A program made the position numbers and the translations under genes. A stretch of 56,640 nucleotides of DNA from assembly GCF_025128055.1 (NCBI RefSeq), contig NZ_JAHLYS010000029.1:1-56640 (forward strand). The letters run 5' to 3'. This DNA is from Synechococcus sp. CS-1329 (GTDB lineage Bacteria; Cyanobacteriota; Cyanobacteriia; PCC-6307; Cyanobiaceae). Under the pieces are notes generated by a model. That model was not told the DNA's origin. It worked only from the letters and a program-made list of their open reading frames with translations, and made no database searches. Of this stretch, positions 34,717 to 42,440 are shown one piece after another (position 1 is the stretch's first letter; each line of letters opens with the position of its first letter).

Positions 34717-35649
34717 ATGCCGCCCTCCAGGATTCCCACGGTCGTTCCACCGCCACTCAGGCGTTGGTGGCCCTGGCGGAAAGCCGCACCCAGCCGGCCG
34801 GTTGAGCCCCGGGAGGATCCCCTGCTCAACGCCGGACGGCAATTGCGCCAGCAGCGGGAAGCCCAGGGCCTGAGCCTGCGCCAGCTGGCGATCGAGACGC
34901 GGGTGAGCACGCCGGTGCTCGAAGCCCTGGAGCGGGGATGGCGGGAGCGGCTGCCGGAGGCCGCCTACCTGCGCACCATGCTGCCGCTGCTGGAGCAGCA
35001 CCTGAATCTTTCAGCCGGCGCCCTTGACGGGGCCCTGCCGGATCGACCCGAGATGGCCCAGCACGGCGATTCGGGCCGTCAGGCCCTGCTCGCCCGCTTC
35101 ACTCCGGGCTCGATCGATGTCTTCACCACCTGGCAGGGAACCGTGCTTTACGGCGGCCTGGCCCTGGCGTTGATCTACGGCGTCAACCTGCAGCAGCGAC
35201 AGCTGGCGGCGGAGAACCTGCTGACCCTGCGGCCGATCCAACCCCTGCCTGTTGGGGAGCAACAGGCTCCTGATCCCAGCACCGAACTGCTGCAGGCCTA
35301 TCCGGACCTCAGGCCCCTGCAGCAGGCCGCCCAGGGTGTGGCCAGGCAACGGCTGCAGGGGGGAGGCCTCGAGCGCCGTCCTGCCGCCGGGGTGCTGCAG
35401 CTGAAGCTGGGGCAACCCACCCGGATCAGCCTTGACAGTGAGACCGGGGTGAAGACCGAACTGAACGGAGCCACGGGCGAACTGGTGCTGCAGTTGCGTC
35501 CTCCCCTGCGCCTCAGCCTGAATCCCGTGCCCCCGCAGGGGGCGGTGCTCTGGGACGGCCAGCCGCTGACGCCAGAACCAGGGGGCGATGGCCGTTACCG
35601 GCTGCCGCCGGCCACCGCTTCAGAGGCACCAGCGCCCAGGCGCCCGTAG
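34717..35649 (+). CDS. RodZ-like membrane protein with helix-turn-helix domain
   Basis: A 310-residue protein. A cytoplasmic HTH_25 domain (GRQLRQQREAQGLSLRQLAI, residues ~40-105) is followed by one membrane segment (LYGGLALALIYGV, ~147-159) and a periplasmic beta-rich domain like DUF4115 (QPTRISLDSETGVKTEL...LSLNPVPPQGAVLWDGQ). This is the layout of RodZ, which couples MreB to cell shape. The ATG at 34717 gives a Pro/Arg-rich N-terminus; a later start near residue 30 would also keep the HTH. The last 55 bases overlap malQ on the other strand. Confidence 0.82.
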   Translation: MPPSRIPTVVPPPLRRWWPWRKAAPSRPVEPREDPLLNAGRQLRQQREAQGLSLRQLAIETRVSTPVLEALERGWRERLPEAAYLRTMLPLLEQHLNLSAGALDGALPDRPEMAQHGDSGRQALLARFTPGSIDVFTTWQGTVLYGGLALALIYGVNLQQRQLAAENLLTLRPIQPLPVGEQQAPDPSTELLQAYPDLRPLQQAAQGVARQRLQGGGLERRPAAGVLQLKLGQPTRISLDSETGVKTELNGATGELVLQLRPPLRLSLNPVPPQGAVLWDGQPLTPEPGGDGRYRLPPATASEAPAPRRP

Positions 35650-37187
35650 CGCAGCGCCAGCCCCTGGAGACCCTCCAGGGGCTGCTGAAGGCTGGCGATC
35701 GGTTGGTTCAGCCGCCAGGTCCAGTTGCCCGAGGCGGTGCCGGGGGTGTTGAAGCGGGCCTGGTCATCGAGGTGGAGCAGGTCCTGCAGGGGCACCACCG
35801 CCAGCTGAGCCGAGGAGCCCAGCGCCAGCTCCAGCAGTTGCCAGCCCGGGGCATCGATCGTGTGTCCCACCAGCTCACCCACCTGACGCCGCTGGTCCTC
35901 CTCCAGCTGCTGCCACCAGCCCACGCAGGTGGCGTTGTCGTGGGTGCCGGTGTACACCACCCAGTGGTCGCCTTGGTAGTTGGCCGGCAGATAGGGGTTC
36001 TCGGCGTTGCCATCGAAGGCGAACTGAAGGATCTTCATGCCCGGCAGGGCGAAGCGATCACGCAGGGCCTCCACCTCAGGAGTGATCACACCCAGGTCTT
36101 CGGCGATCAGGGGCAGGGCTGGGGCGGAGCGGTCACCGGCGCCCTGCCGCCGCTGCCAGCGGCTCTGCAGGCTGGCGAGCAGGGCCTCACCCGGTGACGG
36201 CTTCCAGTGGCCCTCCTGGGCCGTCTCGGCCTGGCCGGCCACGCTCCAGTAGGACTCCAGGGCACGGAAGTGGTCGAGGCGCAGCAGATCGAGCAGCTGC
36301 AGCTGCCGCTCCAGCCGGCGCATCCACCAGCGGAAGCCGGTGAGCCGGTGCAGGCTCCAGCGGTAGACCGGGGTGCCCCAGAGCTGGCCGGTGTCGGAGA
36401 AGTAATCGGGGGGCACGCCGCTCTGCTCACTGAGGTCGCCATCGGCGCGCACCGAAAAGAGGCGGCGATTCGCCCAGACATCGGCGCTGTCGTGGGCCAC
36501 ATAAAAGGGCAGATCCCCGATCAGGCGCACGCCGCAGCTGCTGGCGTGCTGGCGCAGCTGCTGCCATTGCCGCTGCAGCTGCCACTGCACCAGGGCCTCC
36601 TGCAGCAGGGGTCCGGCAGCATCCCGATCCAGCTGACGCAGCGCCAGACGACCACGCCGCGCCAGGGGCCTCGGCCAGGCCCACCAGGGCTGCTGGCCAT
36701 GGCGCTCGCGCAGCACCATGAAACGGCAGTGGTCGCGCAGCCAGTGATCCTCCAGGCGCCGCCAGCGGGCGAAGGCCTGCTGGCGCTCCTGGCTCTGGGC
36801 GGGCCAGCGCTCCAGCAGACATGCCCCCAGGGCCGCAGCCCGCAGCCGGGCCGGCTCCAGGTCAAGCCGCTCGCGGCTGCCGCCGGGCAGATCCTCGGCA
36901 GCGGCGGCGTCGAGAAAACCCTCGGCCACCAGGGCCTCGACATCGAGGAACCAGGGATTGAGGGCGAAACCGCTGGGGGAGCTGTAGGGGGAGCCGGTGC
37001 CATCGGTAGGGGCCAGGGGCAGCAACTGCCAGGCGGCGATGCCGGCGCCGGCCAGCTGGTCGATCCACTGGCGAGCCGCCAGACCGAAGGTTCCACAGCC
37101 CGGGGTGTCCGGCAGGGCGGTGGGATGGAGCAGCACACCGCACTGCCGACTGGAGGGCCCGTGCTCAGGGCCGGAGGGCAGGGGCAT
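35595..37187 (-). CDS. malQ: 4-alpha-glucanotransferase (amylomaltase)
   Basis: GH77 disproportionating enzyme for glycogen and maltodextrin metabolism, 530 residues. N-terminal GVLLHPTALPDTPGCGTFG, then DGTGSPYSSPSGFALNPWFLD, the nucleophile motif LLRLDHFRALESYW, the acid/base Glu in LPLIAEDLGVITPEVEALR and YTGTHDNATCVGWW near the end. The ATG at 37187 overlaps the bciB stop (TGATG). Upstream in-frame sequence belongs to the bciB shadow and is rejected. It is convergent with and overlaps the RodZ-like gene. Confidence 0.96.
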   Translation of the reverse strand: MPLPSGPEHGPSSRQCGVLLHPTALPDTPGCGTFGLAARQWIDQLAGAGIAAWQLLPLAPTDGTGSPYSSPSGFALNPWFLDVEALVAEGFLDAAAAEDLPGGSRERLDLEPARLRAAALGACLLERWPAQSQERQQAFARWRRLEDHWLRDHCRFMVLRERHGQQPWWAWPRPLARRGRLALRQLDRDAAGPLLQEALVQWQLQRQWQQLRQHASSCGVRLIGDLPFYVAHDSADVWANRRLFSVRADGDLSEQSGVPPDYFSDTGQLWGTPVYRWSLHRLTGFRWWMRRLERQLQLLDLLRLDHFRALESYWSVAGQAETAQEGHWKPSPGEALLASLQSRWQRRQGAGDRSAPALPLIAEDLGVITPEVEALRDRFALPGMKILQFAFDGNAENPYLPANYQGDHWVVYTGTHDNATCVGWWQQLEEDQRRQVGELVGHTIDAPGWQLLELALGSSAQLAVVPLQDLLHLDDQARFNTPGTASGNWTWRLNQPIASLQQPLEGLQGLALRYGRLGAGASEAVAGGSR

Positions 37188-38431
37188 CAATCGGGCAGGC
37201 GATACCGGCTGATGATCGCCTTGGCGAAGGCCGGGATGTGACGATCCGCCTGATCGGGGTGGTGGCGCCTCACCCAGATGGCGTTGCGGGTGAAGTGGGA
37301 ATCGATCGAAAAGCGGCCGTATTCCAGCCCCTTGGGACCGAAGCGCTTCACGAAGAAACCCACCAGCTCCGCCAGCCAGAGGGGCAGCTTCACGGCCTTG
37401 TCGTAGGCCTCGATCCCCTGCTGCACGGCGGCGCGGCGGTCCCCCTGGCTGCTGACGGGAGCGGTGTCGAGCTCGGCCTCCACCAGATCCAGCAACTGCT
37501 GGCCCCTGGGGTTGCGCACCACCAGCCACTGGCGGCCGAAGCTGGCCCCCATGTAGCCCACCACCAGATCGGCGCCGGCATTGGTGTAGTCGAAACAGCT
37601 CAGGCAGCTGGGGGCGAAGACGTCCTTGAGCTTGGGGGTGTCGAGCCCGAAGAACGGCACCGTTTCCTCACTGCCGTCGCTGTGGCGGAAGTGGATGCGG
37701 AAGTCCTGCATGAACTCGTAGTGCACCACCGTGTCCGGCGAACGGCTGGCGCTCTCCAGGAAGGTCTGCAGCCCGCTGCGGCTGACGTTATCGACGCAGG
37801 GCATGCCCAGCACGTAGAGCTCGTCGAGTGGCAGGGTGCTCTGCACGGCGCGCAGGGCCTGGATCTGGCAGCCCACCCCGATCGCCAGCAGGCGACGGAT
37901 GCCGCTGCCCGGCAGCTGCTGCAGCACCTCCAGGTTGGGGGAGAGGGTGGGCTTGTTCACCCGGGCGGCCAGCACCTCCTCAGGGGTTCGCGCCAGCACC
38001 GGCACCGGGGTGAAGCGATCCTCCGGGCTCTGCTGCACGCACAGCACCGCGTCCACCAGGCCGCTCTCGAGGGCGAGCACACCGATGCGACTGACGATGC
38101 CGGTCCACTGGGCACCATCGATCGGCGCCTGCAGGCGGGCGGTGAGCATGCGCTCATGCACACCGAAGTAGAGCTCGTCGTCGTTGGTCAGATCGCGACG
38201 GCGGCCGTGGGCCCGCTCCTCCATCCGATCGAAGCCCTGGGTGAGGAAGGCGCAGGCGTCGCGCACATAGGCCACCCAGCCCGTGTCGCAGAGCCCACAC
38301 TCACTGCAGAGATCCCGGGCCGGCTTGACACTGCCCTTGGCCAGGGGTCGGGCCCGTTCATGGGGAGCCAACGGCTGACCGGCAGCGGCTGCAGCGGCCG
38401 AGGCAGGTCCTGAACGGGAAGCGGCGCTCAA
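37187..38431 (-). CDS. bciB: F420-type 3,8-divinyl chlorophyllide 8-vinyl reductase (BciB)
   Basis: FrhB-family flavin/Fe-S protein of 414 residues. Two cysteine clusters are visible: CSECGLCDTGWV near residue 42 and FAPSCLSCFDYTNAGADLVVGYMG. In cyanobacteria this family reduces the 8-vinyl group of divinyl chlorophyllide using ferredoxin, giving monovinyl chlorophyll. The related 7-hydroxymethyl chlorophyll a reductase is a close alternative. Its presence fits a chlorophyll-a Synechococcus-type host. The start is a TTG at 38431, chosen because the N-terminus (SAASRSGPASAAAAAAG) is low-complexity and no better start precedes CSECGLC. The stop overlaps the malQ ATG. Confidence 0.88.
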   Translation of the reverse strand: MSAASRSGPASAAAAAAGQPLAPHERARPLAKGSVKPARDLCSECGLCDTGWVAYVRDACAFLTQGFDRMEERAHGRRRDLTNDDELYFGVHERMLTARLQAPIDGAQWTGIVSRIGVLALESGLVDAVLCVQQSPEDRFTPVPVLARTPEEVLAARVNKPTLSPNLEVLQQLPGSGIRRLLAIGVGCQIQALRAVQSTLPLDELYVLGMPCVDNVSRSGLQTFLESASRSPDTVVHYEFMQDFRIHFRHSDGSEETVPFFGLDTPKLKDVFAPSCLSCFDYTNAGADLVVGYMGASFGRQWLVVRNPRGQQLLDLVEAELDTAPVSSQGDRRAAVQQGIEAYDKAVKLPLWLAELVGFFVKRFGPKGLEYGRFSIDSHFTRNAIWVRRHHPDQADRHIPAFAKAIISRYRLPD

Positions 38432-38534
38432 TGCTGAATCCCGACGGAGAGGGGAGGTTCACAACCTATCGGCCACCGCACCGGCCTGAAGCAGCTGAGT
38501 CAAAGTGAGGGGAATCCCCCAGGCCCATCCAGTC

Positions 38535-39491
38535 GTGGCAGGCAAGCCCAGATCAGACAAGAACCGGCGAAAGCCGCCCTGGACGCGGCTGGCGGGGCTG
38601 GGCCTCGGTGTCCTGGCTTTGGTGGCCTCGGTGGGCCTGATCGATCTGCTCTGGCCAGCCAGGGATCAGAGCCTGAGCAGCGAGGAGCAAAGCGGCGAGG
38701 CCGTCCCCCTGGCCAGCCCCCCCTCACGGCCGATCACCGTGCTGCTGATCGGCAGCGACGCCGATCGCCTCGCCGCCGCCAGCAACGGCGCGGCCCCCGC
38801 CGGGGCCGCCAACAGCGACACCCTGCTGCTGCTGAGGGTGGATCCCGCCGGCCCTCTGCAAATCCTCGCCATCCCCACCGAACTGGCGGTGAAGGTGCCC
38901 GGGCAGACAAGCGTTCAGCCCCTGGGGTCCCTGTTCAAGCAGGGGGGGCCAGCCCTGACCGCCGGAGCGGTGGCCGAACTGGTGGGCCTCGATCCCGGCC
39001 AGCCGGAGCGCTACGTGGTGCTGCCGCGCTCGGCCCTGCGCGAGCTGGTGGACGGCCTGGGGGGACTGGAGGTGAACCTGGATCAGCCCCTCACCTACAA
39101 GGACAAGAGCCAGGCGTACAGCATCGATCTGCAGGCCGGGCTGCAGCGCCTCAAGGGTGTCCAGGTGGAGCAGCTGGTGCGCTACCGCAACAAGGCCGAG
39201 GGGGAGGAAGGCCGTCGGGCGCGGCAGCAGAGGGTGGTGACGCAGCTGGCGAGCGAGCTGGTGAGACCCCAGCAATGGGCCCAGTTGCCGGAACGCTGGC
39301 AGCGGCTCACCTCCCAACTCGACACCAATCTCAGCCAGGGGGAGGCCCTGAGTCTGATCACGGCCGGCCTGCGTCAGCAGAAGCCATTGCGTTACAGCCA
39401 GCTCCCGCTGGAGCCTCCGGCCAAGCCGGACCAGGCCCTGCGCGAGATCAGCAGCAAAGCCCCCACGCCCCTGTGGCCGGCAAAGCCCTGA
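38535..39491 (+). CDS. LytR-CpsA-Psr (LCP) family protein
   Basis: A 318-residue single-pass membrane protein. A basic N-terminus (KPRSDKNRRKPPW) and one hydrophobic span (LAGLGLGVLALVASVGLIDL) anchor an extracytoplasmic LCP domain: PITVLLIGSDADR, NSDTLLLLRVDPAG, LVDGLGGLEVNLDQPL and QLVRYRNKAEGEEGRRARQQ. LCP enzymes attach glycopolymers to the cell wall. The GTG at 38535 is favoured over one at 38505 because it puts the basic residues directly ahead of the span. Confidence 0.85.
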   Translation: MAGKPRSDKNRRKPPWTRLAGLGLGVLALVASVGLIDLLWPARDQSLSSEEQSGEAVPLASPPSRPITVLLIGSDADRLAAASNGAAPAGAANSDTLLLLRVDPAGPLQILAIPTELAVKVPGQTSVQPLGSLFKQGGPALTAGAVAELVGLDPGQPERYVVLPRSALRELVDGLGGLEVNLDQPLTYKDKSQAYSIDLQAGLQRLKGVQVEQLVRYRNKAEGEEGRRARQQRVVTQLASELVRPQQWAQLPERWQRLTSQLDTNLSQGEALSLITAGLRQQKPLRYSQLPLEPPAKPDQALREISSKAPTPLWPAKP

Positions 39492-39495
39492 GGCG

Positions 39496-40068
39496 CTATT
39501 TCGCTTCAGCGGCGATCCGGTCCCAGCGCTGTTTCAGGCTCAGGGCCAGCACCTGATCGGCGTCTGTGCCTGTGCCCTGGGCCAGGCAGCCCAGCCAGGG
39601 AAGCCCATCGCGGCGGCGCGCTTCGGGATCGAAGCTCCCCCCCCACTGAATCAGGCCCAGGAGGGGCACATTGCAGCACTGCAGCAGGGCGGTGCTGGCC
39701 GAGGGCAGGCCCCCATCCGCCTGGTGGTCCTCGATCAGCAGCACCGTCGGCTGGCGCCAGGCCCCCAGCAGCTCCGACCAGCGTCCGCCCCAGGGCTGAA
39801 AGCGCCCTGGATCCTGGGGCAGCGGCACCAGCCAGGAACCATCACGACCCAGCAGCTCGGCCATCAACGCGTCCACCCCCGCCTGCGCCCGCTGATCCGT
39901 GGCCGCCTGCAGCGGCGGCAGGGCACTGACTCCGATCAAGGCGGCCAGCCGGCCGGCAGCCGGCTCCACGCCAGAGGCGGCCGCGGCCGCCGCGGCCCCC
40001 ACCAGCACCAGGCGCAACGGCGGAGTTGAGGCTGTGGCGATGGGGGATGTCCCCGCTGCCTTCATCAT
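39496..40068 (-). CDS. Conserved hypothetical protein
   Basis: A 190-residue protein I cannot name. It starts MMKAAGTSPIATAST, with an Ala-rich hydrophobic stretch (LVLVGAAAAAAASGV). The middle has a Rossmann-like run PTVLLIEDHQADGGLPSAS and ends WDRIAAEAK. It could be a nucleotide- or vitamin-related protein, but no motif decides. It is convergent with the LCP gene (four bases between stops) and divergent from prs. Confidence 0.6.
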   Translation of the reverse strand: MMKAAGTSPIATASTPPLRLVLVGAAAAAAASGVEPAAGRLAALIGVSALPPLQAATDQRAQAGVDALMAELLGRDGSWLVPLPQDPGRFQPWGGRWSELLGAWRQPTVLLIEDHQADGGLPSASTALLQCCNVPLLGLIQWGGSFDPEARRRDGLPWLGCLAQGTGTDADQVLALSLKQRWDRIAAEAK

Positions 40069-40134
40069 TGTTTACCTTCAATGGGCCGGGAGGCTTCTAC
40101 CATCGGGCTCCAGCCCTGCTCGCTCACGCCCGCC

Positions 40135-41130
40135 GTGACCAGTTTCTTGACTGCTGAACGGGTGGAGCAGGACAGCAAGCCCCATGACACCCGCCGTCTG
40201 CGCCTGTTCAGCGGCACCTCCAACCCCGCCCTGGCCCACGAGATCGCCAGCTATCTCGGCGTGCCCGATGGTCCGAGGGTGATCAAGCGCTTCGCCGACG
40301 GCGAGCTCTACATCCAGATCCAGGAGTCAATTCGCGGCTGCGATGTCTTCCTGATCCAGCCCACCTGCGCTCCGGTGAACGATCACCTGATGGAGCTGCT
40401 GATCATGGTGGACGCCTGCCGCCGGGCCTCCGCCCGCCAGATCACGGCGGTGATCCCTTACTACGGCTACGCCCGCGCCGACCGCAAGACCGCCGGGCGG
40501 GAGTCGATCACCGCCAAGCTGGTGGCCAACCTGCTGGCCCAGTCGGGCGTCGATCGGGTGCTGGCGATGGACCTGCACTCCGCGCAGATCCAGGGCTATT
40601 TCGACATCCCCTGCGATCACATCTACGGATCACCGGTGCTGGTCGACTACCTCTCCGCCCGCGACCTGGGCGAGATGGTGGTGGTGTCCCCCGATGTGGG
40701 CGGTGTGGCGCGGGCGCGGGCCTTCGCCAAGCGCATGCACGATGCCCCTCTGGCGATCATCGACAAGCGCCGATCGGATCACAACGTGGCCGAAAGCCTC
40801 ACCGTGATCGGCGATGTGGCCGGCAAAACGGCGGTGCTGATCGACGACATGATCGACACCGGCGGCACCATCTGTCAGGGGGCACGTCTGCTGCGGCGCG
40901 AGGGAGCCAGGCGGGTGCTGGCCTGTGCCACCCATGCCGTCTTCTCACCGCCGGCGATCGAGCGCCTCTCGGAGCCGGGACTGCTGGAGGAAGTGCTGGT
41001 GACCAACAGCATCCCGATCAGCGACGAGCGCAGCTTCCCCCAGCTGAAAGTGCTGTCCGTGGCCAAAATGCTCGGCGAAGCCATCTGGCGCATCCACGAA
41101 GAGAGCTCGGTGAGCTCGATGTTCCGCTGA
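40135..41130 (+). CDS. prs: Ribose-phosphate pyrophosphokinase
   Basis: Makes PRPP from ribose 5-phosphate and ATP for nucleotide, His and Trp synthesis. The 331-residue protein has RLFSGTSNPALAHEIASYLG, FADGELYIQIQESIRG, the ATP-site YYGYARADRKTAGRE, MDLHSAQIQGYFDIP and the PRPP loop VLIDDMIDTGGTICQGA. The GTG at 40135 gives the usual cyanobacterial N-terminus (MTSFLTAERVEQDSKPH); an ATG 54 bases earlier is less likely. Full length. Confidence 0.96.
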   Translation: MTSFLTAERVEQDSKPHDTRRLRLFSGTSNPALAHEIASYLGVPDGPRVIKRFADGELYIQIQESIRGCDVFLIQPTCAPVNDHLMELLIMVDACRRASARQITAVIPYYGYARADRKTAGRESITAKLVANLLAQSGVDRVLAMDLHSAQIQGYFDIPCDHIYGSPVLVDYLSARDLGEMVVVSPDVGGVARARAFAKRMHDAPLAIIDKRRSDHNVAESLTVIGDVAGKTAVLIDDMIDTGGTICQGARLLRREGARRVLACATHAVFSPPAIERLSEPGLLEEVLVTNSIPISDERSFPQLKVLSVAKMLGEAIWRIHEESSVSSMFR

Positions 41131-41192
41131 GTCAGAGGCTCCGCTGAGCCCTGCCACCAGCCCCTGTCCCCTCGCCCACGCCCCCCATCCTG

Positions 41193-42440
41193 TTGCCTCG
41201 CCCCACGTCTCCTGGTCTGAGCGGGCCACTCCCCCGCCGCGTCCGCCTGAAGCGGACCCTGCCGGCCCTGGCCACCGTGCTGTTCACCTCCTGTCTGCAG
41301 GCCGTGGGCAGCCTGCCGGCCCTGGCCGCCAGCCAGCGGGTGGGGGTCTGGCTCACCAACAGCCCCAGCCCCCTCTACTACGACGCCAACTTGATCGAGA
41401 AGACGGTGGGCGAACTCGATGCCGCCGGCTTCAACACCCTCTATCCCAACGTCTGGAGCCGGGGTTACACCTTCCATCGCAGCCGCTACGCGCCGATGGA
41501 GCCGAAGCTGCAGCAGGTGAATGCCTCCCTCGACCCCATCTGCCGCCTCACCAAGGCCGGCCAGCGGCGCGGCATGAAGGTGATTCCCTGGTTCGAGTAC
41601 GGCCTGATGGAGCCGGCCGACGCCGAAGTGGTGCGCCGCCATCCCGAATGGGTGCTGAAACGCAGCGACGGCTCCACCCTCTATGCCATGCATGGAGCCA
41701 ACCTCAAGACCTCACCGCTCAAGGACCTGCGGGTGTGGCTGAATCCGGCCCATCCCGGGGTGCGAGAGCGGGTGATCGGCCTGATCGGTGAGATCGTGCA
41801 GCGCTGCGGCGTAGACGGGATCCAGCTCGATGACCACTTCGCCTGGCCGGTGGAGCTGGGCTACGACACCTACACCCGCGCCCTGTTCCGCCAGGAGAAG
41901 GGCCGCGAACCTCCCCGCGACTACAACAACCGTGAGTGGATGACCTGGCGGCGCCAGAAGCTCACCGGGCTGCTGCGGGAGTTGCGAGCCACGATGCAGA
42001 AGGAGCGCAGCGGCGCGGTGATCAGCCACTCGCCAGGGCCATTCCGCTTCGCGTACAACCACTGGCTGCAGGACTGGGAGATCTGGGCCCTGGGCCAGCT
42101 GGTGGACGAGCTGGTGGTGCAGAACTACGCCTTCTCCGTGGCCGGGTTCACCAAGGACCTCGACCAGTCGGCTCTGGTGAAGGCCCGGCGCTGGGGCATG
42201 CCTGTGCAGATCGGTGTGCTGGCGGGCTTCGGTGGTCGCACCACGTCTTCACCGGTGCTGGAGAAGAAGGTGCAGCAGGTGGCCAAACGGGGCCTGGGGG
42301 TGATTTATTTCTATTGGGAAGGCCTCTGGGGCACCTACGCAGGGCCCGAAGGACCCGGAGCGCGCCGGGCCTCATTCCAGCGCCTGCACAGGTCCCTCTA
42401 CCCGGATCCCTACCCCAGCAGCTCCCGTCCCAGGCTCTGA
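41193..42440 (+). CDS. GHL10-type glycoside hydrolase, secreted
   Basis: A 415-residue protein with a signal-like hydrophobic start (TLPALATVLFTSCLQAVGSLPALA-AS), then a TIM-barrel of the GHL10/DUF187 (UPF0748) family: VGVWLTNSPSPLYY, GFNTLYPNVWSRGYTFHRS, IPWFEYGL, WLNPAHPGVRERV and DGIQLDDHFAWP, where the paired Asp residues are probable catalytic ones. The family includes proteins implicated in cleaving glycan or peptidoglycan side chains, but substrate is unproven. TTG start at 41193; the 3' end overlaps convergent pepN by 31 bases. Confidence 0.85.
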   Translation: MPRPTSPGLSGPLPRRVRLKRTLPALATVLFTSCLQAVGSLPALAASQRVGVWLTNSPSPLYYDANLIEKTVGELDAAGFNTLYPNVWSRGYTFHRSRYAPMEPKLQQVNASLDPICRLTKAGQRRGMKVIPWFEYGLMEPADAEVVRRHPEWVLKRSDGSTLYAMHGANLKTSPLKDLRVWLNPAHPGVRERVIGLIGEIVQRCGVDGIQLDDHFAWPVELGYDTYTRALFRQEKGREPPRDYNNREWMTWRRQKLTGLLRELRATMQKERSGAVISHSPGPFRFAYNHWLQDWEIWALGQLVDELVVQNYAFSVAGFTKDLDQSALVKARRWGMPVQIGVLAGFGGRTTSSPVLEKKVQQVAKRGLGVIYFYWEGLWGTYAGPEGPGARRASFQRLHRSLYPDPYPSSSRPRL